64,000 bases of DNA, from positions 15,781,858 through 15,845,857 of the forward strand of contig NC_080543.1 in the NCBI RefSeq assembly GCF_028640845.1, given 5' to 3'. The number at the start of each line of letters is the position of its first letter. The first letter of the stretch is position 1. The stretch is from Ahaetulla prasina (Eukaryota; Chordata; Lepidosauria; Squamata; Colubridae). Under the pieces are notes generated by a model that was given only the letters and a program-made list of their open reading frames with translations, had not been told where the DNA came from and searched no databases. Below, one piece after another: positions 33,786 through 44,575 of the stretch. The translations under genes and the position numbers were made by a program.

Positions 33786-34176
33786 CTGGTAGTCCCCAAC
33801 TTACGACTACAACTGAGCCAAAATGTTAGGTTACTGAGACATTTCTTAAGTGAGTTTTGCCCCATTTTATGACCTTTCTTGCCACAGTTGTTAAGTGAAT
33901 CACTGCAGTTGTTGTTAGTAACCTGGTTGTTAAGGGAATCTGGCTTCTCCATTGACTTTGCTTGTCAGGAGGTTACAAAAGATGATCATATGACTCCAGG
34001 ACATGGCAACCGTCATAAATATGAACCAGTTGCCAAGCATCTGAATTTTGATCACATGACCATGGGGAAGCGGCAATGATAATAAATGTGAAAAATGGTC
34101 AGAAGATACTTTGTTTAGGGCTGTTGTAACTTTGAGTAGTCATTAAATGAACCGTTGTTAAGTTGAGGACTACATG
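33786..34176. mobile_element. Mariner-type palindromic MITE
   Basis: TA on both sides, ends CTGGTAGTCC and GGACTACATG. Confidence 0.72.
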
Positions 34177-34364
34177 TACTTTTCCTCCTGTCTATTCATA
34201 GTGGTGGCAGATTGTGAGGATGGCACTTGTGCAGGAATTTCAGGCAACCCTTGTGTGTGAAGGTGTGAGGCATGGACATCTGGTGCACTAAGTCTTCCAA
34301 GACTGATTTTAGCCCTTGAAGGTAATTCAAGTTCAGGAAACAAAATTACCCGATAATAATAGAG

Positions 34365-34630
34365 CTCCAACACATGGACCTTGGAGATCTTCTAGTCCAA
34401 CCCCTTGCCCAGGCCAGGAGTCCTTATTCCATCATGGACAAATGATTGTCCAATATTTTTCTTGAAAACTTCCAGTGATGAAGCACCCACAACTTCTGGA
34501 GACAAGCTTTTCCACTCACTAATTATTCTTACTGTCAGGAAATTTCTCCTTAGTTCCAAGTTAGATCTCCATCAGTTGAGCATCCATCCATTGCTTCTTG
34601 TCTAACCTTCAGGAGCTTTGGAGAATAACA
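34365..34630 (-). mobile_element. CR1 LINE 3' end (antisense)
   Basis: Matches the reversed CR1 3' end (GATCTTCTAGTCCAACCCC to CAGGAGCTTTGGAGAATA). Confidence 0.75.
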
Positions 34631-34719
34631 ACATTACATATTTGCGTCCAATAACATTATCTTGAAACCCCAATAGTTGTAGATTTAATTCTTGGCTTCC
34701 TTATATGAACTATTATGAT

Positions 34720-34979
34720 CTCTAAACCAGGGGTGAAATCCAGCAGGTTCTGACAGGTTCTGGAGAACCGATAGTGGAAATTTTGAGTAGTTCGGAGAAC
34801 CAGCAAATACCACATCTGGCTGACTCCAGGGTGGGATGGGAATGGAGATTTTGCAATATTCTTCCCCTAGAGTGGGGTGGGAATGGAGACTTTGCAGTAT
34901 CCTTCCCCTGCCATGCCCACCAAGCCACGTCCATAGAACTGGTAGTAAAAAAAATTTGGATTTTACCACTGCTCTAAAC
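34720..34979. mobile_element. hAT-type MITE (34728-34971) with perfect CTCTAAAC duplication
   Basis: Ends CAGGGGTGAAATCC and GGATTTTACCACTG; the same family as 19093-19326. Confidence 0.85.
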
Positions 34980-35057
34980 TATGGCTTCTTAGAAACTTTG
35001 GTATGTGAAACTAAACATAGATTGTTCCACAAACAATTTACTGAATGATGGCATGAG

Positions 35058-35265
35058 CTATGAACCGGGGTGGGTTCTACTTACCTTTACTATCAGTTTG
35101 GAATGCGAGCGTGAGTGAGCACTCACTATGCTCACGCGCACATGTCTGTGCATGCGCAGATCACCAAATGTAACATCAGGGCGGATGGGTGGAGCCTCCC
35201 ACCGTTTTTACTACCGGTTCTCAAGAACCGGACGGAACCAGGAGCAACCCACCACTGCTACGAAC
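35058..35265. mobile_element. hAT-type MITE (35066-35257)
   Basis: Ends CGGGGTGGGTTC and GCAACCCACCACTG; flanks CTATGAAC and CTACGAAC. Confidence 0.77.
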
Positions 35266-35449
35266 ACAGTCAATATGTACAGAATGTTATGTGTAAACTA
35301 GCTTTTTGACACCTCAGCCAGTTGCTACAAATGACACCCTTCAAAAGTCAGAATTATTTGTTGATTGGCATAGAAAGTTCTTGATAAAATGCCTACCAGG
35401 AAAACCAGCTTTGGATTTCCCCCACCCCAAATCTTTATTATTCTGTAAT

Positions 35450-35500
35450 AACAGAGTTGGAAGGGACCTTGGAGGTCTTCTAGTCCAACCCCCTGCTCAA
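35450..35500 (-). mobile_element. CR1 tail fragment (antisense)
   Basis: Only the last 50 bp of CR1 (AGAGTTGGAAGGGACCTTGG). Confidence 0.65.
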
Positions 35501-36586
35501 GTTTAGCAACTAGTCAATTGGGTTGACATGGGCAGCTATAAAAATTGAATTAAACACTATAGGTTGCCTTGCCATCATAAAAGCTTTTAAAATATAACAA
35601 GGCAAAGAAATATGTTCACTGTTTACAAGATTTTGGATCAATTTATAACTATTACAAAGTGCAACATATTATTGTAGCATGGAAAACTACTATCATTACA
35701 AAGTACATTGTTTTGAAACCTTGTATTATTTTCAGTCAGAAAAGTCTCCTATAGTGTTGTAAAATGTTATAATAATCAAATATAGTACCAAAAATTACCA
35801 AATGTGATAAAAGCTGCTGTCTATAGAATTTTAATGTTAAAATTTAAAAGTGATTAATTAAAAAGCGCTTGAAGCAACTGCAGACTAAGAAACTCACTTG
35901 AACTGATCCTTAACTCAATAATTCGGCTTGATTTTTCTAGTATTTCAGAAACAATATATCTGCTTTCATTTACCAGTTCAATGCGATTTCCTGGTCCACC
36001 TCAGAAGTAGATGTAGATTCAAAGATTTGACTGAATCAGCTTCAAATTTAATATCCAAATTGAAGCTTTGGCAGAATCCTAATTATTTCCCTTGCATTCA
36101 TTAGGAAATATGGATGGGTTTATAGGCCAAATCCAAAGATCTATTCCAGCCAAGGTTGAATTTAATCCAATATTTGCATCTACTAAAAGCTTTTGGCAAT
36201 ATAAATTTTGATTCATGCTTCACCTTAAGCCATAATTTACTTTGTTTGATGTTGCCTTTATTTGTTGTGCAAACACAAGAGTAATTCTCTATGCAGCTTT
36301 AGCTGCTGTGATTAGAAATATGAATAAGGTTTTCAAACTGCTGAGGTTGTTGTGATCTCTTAATTATATCCAGTTATTCCAGTTCATACTTTGGTTAAAT
36401 TTATGCATCACATGATGGTTAGCTGGCAATTCATAGTTTATATGACTCAGCAATCAGCTTTATCTGTGAACCAATTATTTCTTATTCAACAGACCATGGT
36501 TCAAAACAAATTATGGCTTAGTATGGCAACACTTAAGCCTTGAGATCATGGCTAAGAGCAAATAGGTACAAACAGGGGCTAGTTAA
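35501..36586. other. Intergenic, nothing recognised
   Basis: AT-rich, no clear repeat family, open frames short. Confidence 0.6.
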
Positions 36587-37011
36587 AGTAATTTCAGTGG
36601 TGGGACTTGAATAACTTAACAACCTGTTCTCTGGCTGGGTAGGGATGGCCGGTTGGTCATGCGACCGGGTGGGTGACATCACTCATCACACCCAGCCCGG
36701 CCTCCCAGCCATTCACCTCAAAGGCAAAGGTAGGATTCAGCCAGTTGGGGCTAATCCCACCACTGGCTGGCCCCACCCCCTCCCATTTTTCAGCCGTGTT
36801 TTGGGGTGTTTTCAGGCTGTTTTTCAGACTATTTTCAGGCTGTTTTTCGGCCATTTTTTGGCTGTTTTTGGCCTGGAAAACAGGCTGAAAAACAAGCAGG
36901 GGCGAGGCCAGCCAGTGACGGGATTTGCCAGTTCGCCGAACTGTGCAGAATCTTAACTACCGGTTCGCCTGAACCAGTGTGAACCTACAGCAGCCCACCT
37001 CTGACTAATTT
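36587..37011. mobile_element. hAT-type MITE (36595-37003)
   Basis: Starts CAGTGGTGGGACTTGA and ends CAGCCCACCTCTG; flanks AGTAATTT and ACTAATTT. Contains a T-rich repeat of TTTTTCAG/GGCTG type units at 36790-36880. Confidence 0.74.
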
Positions 37012-38279
37012 CATCTAAACTTGAAATAAGGGGTTTATACTAAAATCAAACCACTGCAGCCAGGGATTGAAAAGTTGAACTCAGGCATATGGCCTTCATT
37101 TGGAAGAGAGACAAAAGACACTAATATTCATAAGGCTTCAGGTAATTCTTTGCACTGCATCTTCAAGTAGTCTCTTCAAGCAATTTAAAGTATTTTAAAC
37201 TATAAGCATTATACTTTGAACTACATTTCAGACTGCATTTCCTGTAATTACTGCAGTTATTAAACTACTACATATTTCTTAATACTTTTTGCTATGTTAC
37301 CTGGCTGCATCATATAGCATTATTGGTTTGTTAATATAAACATTTATGCTTCACCCTTGGAGTGTGTTTGCATTATAGACGGCACTCAAGTCCAGCGTAC
37401 AAAATGTAAACCATCTGAAAGAGAGGTAAAAATGGGATAACAAAGTGACCAAAGGGGAAAAGATATTTTAAGTAAATTTTACATTGTCTGGAAAATGTCT
37501 TACTTAAAGCGCCGTGATGGTGCAGTAGTTAGAATGCAGTATTGCGGGCAAAATCTGCACAAAGCCTGGAGTTCGATTGTCATCAGGCTCAAGTATGATT
37601 CAGCCTTCCATCCTTCCGAGGTTGGTAAATTGAGGACCCAGATTGTTGGGGGCAATAGTCTGACTCTATAAACCGCTTAAGAGGGCTATGAAGCACTGTG
37701 AAGCGGTATGTAAGTTGAAGTGCTATTGCTATTAATTTGAAGATCTAGGAAAAGATAACTAGGAAGTCTTTTTAAAAATGAAATTAAAGCAAAACAATTG
37801 GACATATCAGCATTAATAAGCGTACCATATTTACCAATATAGCATCACCAATACACTCTGGATTTAATATTCTTAGGGCAAACGTGTTTTGTAGCTGTGG
37901 TTCAGAAATACAAATGTCTTCTGACATTGGGATATTGAATTAACCCATTTCCTGGCTTTGCTGAAGCTGAGCTGAACCACAAACGAAGCCAATCAATGGG
38001 GTGTACACTGAATCACACAAAAAAGGTAATGGCTCCTAAACTAAGCTACTCATGACCAAATGGACAGGTTTTGGCAATTTTCTTAGCCAGACTAATATCT
38101 AACTAGCTTGCTTTTACCTCTAGGATTTTTTAAAATTTCTCTATATATCTTACTGCCCTGAGATTTCCCGGTGGTCTCCCATCCAACCAGGACCAATTCT
38201 ACTCTGCCTAGGTCACCCAGATGTTGCAGTAACCTGACAGAGCATGTCAGATAAATGTTTTCCCCTTTTCTCTTACTTA
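37012..38279. other. Intergenic, only a SINE recognised
   Basis: Apart from the SINE at 37509-37736, no recognised element or gene. Confidence 0.6.
37509..37736 (+). mobile_element. tRNA-derived SINE, second family
   Basis: Head GTGATGGTGCAGTAGTTAGA, body GATTCAGCCTTCCATCCTTC, end AAGCGGTATGTAAGT. Truncated relatives at 20108-20252 and 20415-20480. Confidence 0.78.
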
Positions 38280-38604
38280 CAAGTACTTCTTGACTTACAA
38301 GGATTTGTTTAGTGGTTGTTTGAAATTACAACAGCACTGAAAAAAGAGACTTATTATCATTTTACAGCTGGTGCATCATCAAAATTCAGGCACTTGACAA
38401 CTGTCATCCATTTAAGACATTTGCAGTGTCCAGGGTTGCGAAATCACCATTTGCAACTTCCCCAGCTGGCTTCCAACAAGCAAAGTCAATGGGGGAAGTC
38501 CGATTCCTTTAACAACCACACAAGTCACTTAACAACTGCAGTGATTCGCTTAACAGCTGTGAAACAACATGTCAGAAAGTGGGACATAACTCACTGAACA
38601 ATTC
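38280..38604. mobile_element. Mariner-type palindromic MITE (degraded ends)
   Basis: Family interior is recognisable (CACTTAACAACTGCAGTGATTC type blocks); neither terminus is intact. Confidence 0.62.
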
Positions 38605-38605
38605 A

Positions 38606-39210
38606 ATAATAGAGCTGGAAGGAGCCTTGGAGGTCTTCTAGCAGGGGACCCTGTACTATTTCAGATAGGTGGCTGTCCAGTCTCTTATTAAAAGCCTCCA
38701 GTGTTGGAGTATCCACAATAAGGTCTCCTTCAAAGAAGTTTGATTCTCAGTGATTTTATTCCCATGCCCACGTGTTTTTTGATCAGAATCAGAATCCAGC
38801 TGGAAGGGACCTTAGAGGACTTCTAGTCCAACCCTATACCATTTCAGACAAGTGGCTGTCCAGTTTTTTCCTTAAAAACCTCCAGTGATGAAGCACCCAC
38901 AGCTTCCGAAGGCAAAGCCATTCCACTGGTTAATTGTCCTCACTGTTAGGAAACTTCTCCTCAAGTCCAGGTTATTTCTCATCCATTGTTTCTTGTCCTG
39001 CCTTCTGGTGCTTTGGAACTGTTTTACTATCTCTACTTGAGAAACGGATACAGATTAACAGAGCTGGAAGGGACCTTGTAGGTCATCTAGTCCAACACAC
39101 AAACACACACATACACTGTGCCCAAGCAGGAGACCTTACACCATTTCTGACAGATGGCAGTCCAGGTCCCTTCTTGAAAACCTCCAGTGATGAAGCTCCC
39201 ACAACTTTAT
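38606..39210 (-). mobile_element. Three consecutive CR1 tails (antisense)
   Basis: Separate CR1 3' ends begin near 38606, 38785 and 39055, all on the minus strand, each with its own AGCTGGAAGG(A/G) start. Confidence 0.75.
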
Positions 39211-39429
39211 TTTATTTATTTATATTTATTTATTTCTAAAGGGTTCCAGTTTTTTCCAGACACATGTCAGAGATTGTCAAGGAACAATGGACCACTTTAA
39301 ATAATGCCTTTTTCCTTTTTATAAGGAGGAGAAAGTTTCTTTTCTGAGCTGGGCCCTCTGAAAAAATCACCATAAATGTGGTCATTTCCTGTCAGTTCAA
39401 CAGAAGTTGTAAATGTTGTACCTTGATGA

Positions 39430-39535
39430 ACGTATCTTTTATGTACACTGAGAGCATATGCACCAAGACAAATTCCTTGTGTGTCCAATCACACTTGGCC
39501 AATAAAAAATTCTAGTCTAGTCTAGTCTAGTCTAA
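39430..39535 (+). mobile_element. LINE 3' end with TAGTC tail
   Basis: GAGCATATGCACCAAGACAA and TGTCCAATCACACTTGG followed by a short TAGTC run. Confidence 0.7.
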
Positions 39536-39627
39536 GTACAGATTTATGGCTCTAAATCCATATTTCTGACCCATCTGGACAAAAATGATGGCCTTGAGCA
39601 GGCTGTAAATAGAACTGAGGAGGGGAG

Positions 39628-39630
<3 letters not shown>

Positions 39631-39709
<79 letters not shown>

Positions 39710-39882
39710 CCTACCTACCTACCTACCTACCTACCTACCTATCCATAATCTTCTATTATCTATCTATCCATCCTATCCTATCCTATCCTATCCTATCCTA
39801 TCCATAATCTTCTTTCTATATCTATCTATCCATCCATCCATCCTCTCTCCTCTCCTCTCCTCTCCTCTCCTCTCCATAATCT

Positions 39883-39943
<61 letters not shown>

Positions 39944-39945
39944 AT
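39631..39945. repeat. Compound ATCT/ACCT/TCCTA/TCTCC satellite block
   Basis: ATCT (39631-39708), ACCT (39709-39740), TCCTA (about 39770-39800), TCTCC (about 39845-39875) and ATCT again (39888-39945). The linker CATAATCTTCT occurs three times (about 39744, 39803, 39876). Ends about 200 bp before the PANX1 CpG island. Confidence 0.92.
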
Positions 39946-40123
39946 ATATAACAGCCGTCACCAACTGGTGGTCCGTGAGAAAATTCTGGTGGTCCGCAGA
40001 AAAATTATTTGCACTAACTACTATTTATCTTTTTAAAAGATTCATATCAGTGGTCCGCGGGATTTAAAATTGTGACTTTAGGGGTCCCTGAGGTCCGAAA
40101 GGTTGACGACCCCTGATATATAA
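39944..40123. mobile_element. hAT-type MITE (39952-40115) with ATATATAA duplication
   Basis: Ends CAGCCGTCACCAAC and GTTGACGACCCCTG. It sits between the satellite block and the PANX1 CpG island. Same family as 42261-42450 and 55139-55334. Confidence 0.78.
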
Positions 40124-40139
40124 GATAACCGATAAAAGT

Positions 40140-41160
40140 ATAGACATGATAATGACTACGTGAAATTTCACGAGGGGGAACACACCGTCGGAACAAGCCC
40201 ACGCAGACTGTGGTGTCCACCCACGCATTCAAAACACACACACACACACCGTGCAGTTGCCGCCCGCTCCGACAAAACGCCAACCCGCAGCTGCTCGCAG
40301 AGATCCGGCCAAAGCCCCCGCCCCACCCCAGGCCGAGATAGCTTTAAAGGAAACCTCCCTTGGGGAAAAAAGTCCGACGAGCCACCTGCTCGCTCCAAGG
40401 CCGCGGCTTCACCCCACCCCACAACCTCCTCAGTCAGTACTCAGGCCCCGGGTTCCCCTTCCCCGCCCTCGGCTTCTCAGAACTCCCCCCCCTCCCACTA
40501 CACACACACACATATACCCGTCGGCCCCGCCCCCTCGCTCGTCTGGCCCCGCCTCCCCTGGACAAAAGGCCGGCCGGGGGGGGAGGGAGGAGGAGGAGGA
40601 GGAGGATAGGAGGAGGCGGCGGCGGGTGTCTCTTTCCCTCCCCGCCAATACTCGGCTGCCTTCGGAGAGGGCGCCAAACAAAGGCTGGTTGGGTGGCTCG
40701 CCTCGCCTCCCCTCTCTCCCGGCCGGGCTTTTCTCTGAGTGGCGGGCGAGAGAAAGCCCTGTTGCACCCCTGGCCAAGTGCCGGGGACGACGACGAGGCG
40801 GAGGAGGCGGAGGCGGCTGGAATTAGAGATGCTGCCCGGCTGAAGCGGCGCGGACGAGCGGGCCGGGGCTGCTGCTGCTGCTGCTGCTGCGCGCGCGCTT
40901 GAGGTGCTTCTGTTTGCTAGCCGCCGTCCTCCCTCCCTGCCGCCGCCGCGACCATGGCCATCGCGCACATCGCCACCGAGTACGTCTTCTCGGACTTCTT
41001 GCTGAAGGAGCCGTCGGAGAGCCGGTACAAGGGGCTGAGGCTGGAGCTGGCCCTCGACAAGCTGGTCACCTGCATTGCCGTCGGGCTGCCGCTGCTCCTC
41101 ATCTCGCTCGCCTTCGCCCAGGAGATCTCCATAGGTAAGCCAAGGGCTTTTCCCTGGGGG
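40140..41160 (+). promoter_or_regulatory. PANX1: CpG-island promoter and 5' UTR of PANX1
   Basis: GC- and CpG-rich block around the pannexin-1 start codon, in sharp contrast to its AT-rich flanks. GC boxes of Sp1 type are visible at about 40315-40329, 40525-40534 and 40547-40556. I see no convincing TATA box, which fits a dispersed housekeeping-type promoter. A GAG run lies at about 40588-40605 and a CTG run of about seven units at 40869-40890. A minimal upstream ORF (ATG at 40829, stop at 40841-40843) lies ahead of the main start if transcription begins upstream of it. The transcription start cannot be fixed from sequence. Confidence 0.8.
40954..41134 (+). CDS. PANX1: PANX1 exon 1 (N terminus and first membrane helix)
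   Basis: Start of pannexin-1, a heptameric large-pore plasma-membrane channel that releases ATP and other small solutes. The ATG has a strong Kozak context (GCGACCATGG). Residues 1-60 read [20 protein letters not shown] at the start; the N terminus lines the pore. The first transmembrane helix follows at about 37-58 ([20 protein letters not shown]), with C40 conserved. Donor GTAAGC starts at 41135 and the exon ends in phase 1. Spacing and sequence match vertebrate PANX1 throughout. HEPHL1 lies upstream on the same strand. Confidence 0.97.
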
Positions 41161-41329
41161 GGGGCGCGAGCGCCTGCTCTCATCCTGAGGAGGGTATGTT
41201 GGGGGGGGGCAGAGAAGAGCCCCGCTTTGCTGGAAAAGGCCCTTTTCGGCTGGGCTCCCGCTCCCTGTTTTATGGTGCCTTTGAGGATGAGCTCCTTCGG
41301 TCTGACCTGAGCATAGCTCATCAAATCAC

Positions 41330-42050
41330 CTGCTACAAAGTCCTACCTGTCAGTGACTACTTCAGCTTCAACCGCCACAATACACGAGCACACAATAGAT
41401 ACAAACTTAAGGTAAACTGCTTCAAACTCAATTGCAGAAAATAGGACTTCAGCAACAGAGGAGTCAATGCCTGGAAAGCACTACCTGATTCTGTGGTCTT
41501 ATCCTGAAAACCCCCCCCCCAAATTTTAAACTAAGACTGTCTACTGTTGACCTCACCCGTTCCTAAGGGGTCTGTAAGGGGCATGCATAAGAGCACCAGT
41601 GTGCCTACTGTCCCTGTCCTAATGTTCCCTTTAATTGTATTCATTTTATGTATTCAATTTATACTTATATTATCTAATACATACTTGACAAATAAAAATA
41701 AATAAATAAGTAAGTAAATAAATAGATGCATCTGATATTATTCACCACCTTGAGTTAAAATGAAATTGCAGAAAATATGACTTCAGTAATAAAGTTGTTA
41801 ATGCCTGGAATGCACCAACAGGCTCTGTAGTCTCATCCCAAAACCCCCAAAAACTTTTACCTAAGACTGTCTGTTGACTTCACCCCATTCCTAAGAGGTC
41901 TGTAATGGGGCAGGCATAAGAGCACCAGCGTGCCTACCGTCCCTGTCCTAACGTTCCCTTTAATTGTATTCACTTTATGTATTCAATTCATGCTTAGACT
42001 TATATGTATATTATTAAATAAATAAATAAATAAATAAAATAAATAAAGTG
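41330..42050 (+). mobile_element. Two LINE ORF2/3' ends in tandem
   Basis: First copy 41330-41720: ORF2 C-terminal remnant (FSNRGVNAWKALPDSV with a frame break) and 3' UTR ending in an AAATA run. Second copy 41755-42050 repeats the last 300 bp. They start about 200 bp downstream of PANX1 exon 1. Confidence 0.72.
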
Positions 42051-42169
42051 GGGAGCAGGGGAGCCTGTTTTTCAGCCATGTGTGGCAAAGTGCCTTTCAA
42101 GGATGAGACGCTCAGGGGGTTCCCCCCAAGCTTTCAAAAGGCTGCCTTGAAGGCAAATTAAGACTTATA

Positions 42170-42705
42170 AAAAGAAGTCTAGGGGTGACCTGAGAGCAGT
42201 CTTCCAATATCTGAGGGGCTGCCGCGAAGAAGAGGGGTCAAGTCAACCTATTCTCCAAAGCAGGGGTCACCAACCTTTGGTGGACTGTCAAGGACCACTA
42301 AATTCATAATTGTAAATCCCAAGGACCACTAATAGGAATTTTTTTTAAAAAAAAGATAAATAACATTTAGTGTAATATTTAAAAAATGCAAAATTGTTTT
42401 TCTGGCGGACCATCAAAATTTTCTTGCGGACCACCAGTGGGTGACCGCTGCTCCAAAGCAACCTGAGGGCAGGACAAGAAGCAAGGAATGGAAACTCATC
42501 CAGGAGAGAAGCAACCTGGAAATAAGGAGGAATTCCCTGACGGCAGAAATAATCAGGGGAACAACAGAAGTGGAGGGTGCTTCCAAGACGGGAGGTTCTT
42601 AAGAAGAGATTGGACAACTGTTCGTTTGACATGCTATAGGTTTCTTGCTTGAGCAGAGGGCTGGACTAGAAGACCTCCAAGGTCCCTTCCAATTCGGTTT
42701 GTCTG
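42170..42705 (+). mobile_element. CR1 LINE 3' end, split by a hAT MITE
   Basis: CR1 3' end at 42170-42260 and 42451-42705, interrupted by the MITE at 42261-42450. Confidence 0.82.
42253..42458. mobile_element. hAT-type MITE (42261-42450) with perfect CTCCAAAG duplication
   Basis: Ends CAGGGGTCACCAACC and GGGTGACCGCTG. Inserted in the CTCCAAAG of the CR1 3' end. Confidence 0.87.
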
Positions 42706-42979
42706 TTAAAGACGGACGAACCAGAGTCGTCTGTCTCCCCTGGGGAAAAAAAAAAGGCTGTCACCCATTCAAAGTGGCGATGTTCGGATCCTTGGCTTGG
42801 AAAGGAGGCGGGTTTGGTTCCACTGGCCTGCCTCTGAGCCTGGGGGTGAATTTGGGGTGAAGACCCCTAAATTTCACTCTTCCCATGGTGAGGCAGTGCT
42901 AACACCCTTTTGAGCCTTGGGTCCCCTCATCTCCCTTCTGGGGACTGAGACACCCAACCTGATCTGCGGGACTCATTTT

Positions 42980-43195
42980 TGTCTTTTATTTATTTATTTT
43001 ATTTATTTATTTATTAAATTTTTATACCGCCCTTCTCCCGAAGGACTCAGGGCGGTGTACAGCCAACGATAAAACAAAATATATACAATTAAAACAACAT
43101 TTAAAACATAGCAAATTATAAAGGCTGATAAATTAAAATTTAGATTTTAAAATTTTAAAATATTAATAAACCCCAAATTTAAAATTCTACACTAT
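42980..43195 (-). mobile_element. L2-type LINE/SINE 3' tail (antisense)
   Basis: TTTATT repeats then ACCGCCCTTCTCCCGAAGG, as at 10997-11215. Confidence 0.7.
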
Positions 43196-43284
43196 TATGC
43201 CAGTTTTTGCCTATTTTTGGTGGAAACCTTTTTTCCGTGGGTTTTTTTCCTGATACTCTGCTGCTGTGCTTATTTGCTTTTTGT

Positions 43285-43286
<2 letters not shown>

Positions 43287-43338
<52 letters not shown>
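43287..43338. repeat. (GAT)n microsatellite
   Basis: About 17 trinucleotide units in PANX1 intron 1. Confidence 0.93.
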
Positions 43339-43349
43339 TTATTGTGTTG

Positions 43350-43735
43350 CAGGTAGTCCTCAACTTACAATGGTTCATTTAGTGACCGTTCAAAGTTGCA
43401 ACAGTGCTGAAAAAAGTGGCTTTTATCATTTTTCACACTTACAGCCTTTGCATGGTCATGTGATCAAAATTTGGACACTTGGCAACTGAATCGCACTTAC
43501 GACGGTTGCGCTGTGCCTGGGTCATGTGATAAGCTTTTGAGAACTTCTGATAAGGAAAGTCAATGGGGAAGCCAGATTCACTTAACAACCGTGTCGCTAA
43601 CTTAACGACTGTGACGATTCACTTAACAACTGGGGCAAGAAAGGTCATAAAATGGAGCAAAACTCGCTTAACAAATGTTTCACTTAGCATCATAAATTTT
43701 GGAGTCAATTGTGGTCATAAGTCAAGGACTACCTG
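43350..43735. mobile_element. Mariner-type palindromic MITE
   Basis: CAGGTAGTCCTCAACTTACA start and GGACTACCTG end, directly after a GAT trinucleotide tract. Confidence 0.75.
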
Positions 43736-43874
43736 TACTATCCTTATCTTCTTTGCTACCCCCATCGTATTGGTGTTGTTATTGCTATGTTGCTTTGTAT
43801 GTTCACAGAGAGCTTCTGCACCAGAGAAAAAATATTTATTTATGTGTCTTATCACACTTGGCTAAATAAAATAT

Positions 43875-44240
43875 AGGCAGTCCTCAACTTACAACAGTTA
43901 ATTTAATGACTATTCAAAGTTACATCTTCACTGAAAAAAGTGACTTATGATCACTTTTCACACCATCCCCTCGTCAAGTGATCAAAATTCAGACAGTTGG
44001 CAACTAACTCTTATTTTGTAATGGTTGCAATGTCCCGGGGTCATATGATCACTTTAAGTTGCAAAAGTCAATGGATAAATCACATTCACTTAACAACCTT
44101 ATTACTAACTTAACAACTGCAATGATTCACTTAATGACTTTGGCAAGGAAAGTTGTAAAATGGGGCAAAACTCACTTAAATGCCTCACTTAGCGACACAA
44201 ATTTTTGCCTCAATAATGGTCATAAGTTGAGGACTACCTG
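43875..44240. mobile_element. Mariner-type palindromic MITE
   Basis: Second copy about 140 bp after the previous one, in the same orientation. It ends GGACTACCTG followed by TA and is preceded by a LINE 3' end (43793-43872). Confidence 0.72.
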
Positions 44241-44249
44241 TACTCTAGT

Positions 44250-44335
44250 TTATTGTATGTATTCCAGTCCTTTTTTTATGGTAAGCTGCCTGGATGTCAT
44301 GGGGGTGAGATGGGCAGCTGTATAAATTAAGTAAA
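44250..44335 (+). mobile_element. L2 3' UTR fragment
   Basis: GTAAGCTGCCTGGATG and GGGCAGCTGTATAAATTAAG resemble the L2 tail. Confidence 0.5.
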
Positions 44336-44439
44336 CATCAATCACTTAATTGCATTTTGGTTCATAGACCAGCATAGAATAACACAATTATTTCTTTAGG
44401 AAGTAGAAGTATGAACATATATAACAATCATGCTGATGA

Positions 44440-44575
44440 AGATTCTAAGTCATCCAGGTAGAGTTGTCTGGAAGTTGAGTCACAGCAGCAACTGGATTTA
44501 TTTTCTTGCTGGTTTGAAACATTTCGTTGCTTGTTATCCGAGTAGCTTTTTCAATCTGTGCAAGTTGGTTAGGGG
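44440..44575 (-). mobile_element. Penelope-like repeat fragment (antisense)
   Basis: Reverse complement carries AAGCTACTCGGATAACAAGC then GAAATGTTTCAA, a decayed form of the unit at 61745-61855. Confidence 0.5.

Noticed and set aside
33343..33952. Minus-strand frames of 87 and 127 residues
   Set aside because: No recognisable family, and the upper part runs into a mariner-type MITE starting at 33786.
39631..39945. CRISPR-like array of direct repeats
   Set aside because: Tetra- and pentanucleotide microsatellites with no unique spacers, in a vertebrate genome.
40160..40968. Long frames (up to 191 residues) on both strands upstream of PANX1
   Set aside because: CpG-island sequence with few stops in any frame; the products are low-complexity and Pro/Arg/Gly-rich. 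PANX1 has its own clear start at 40954.
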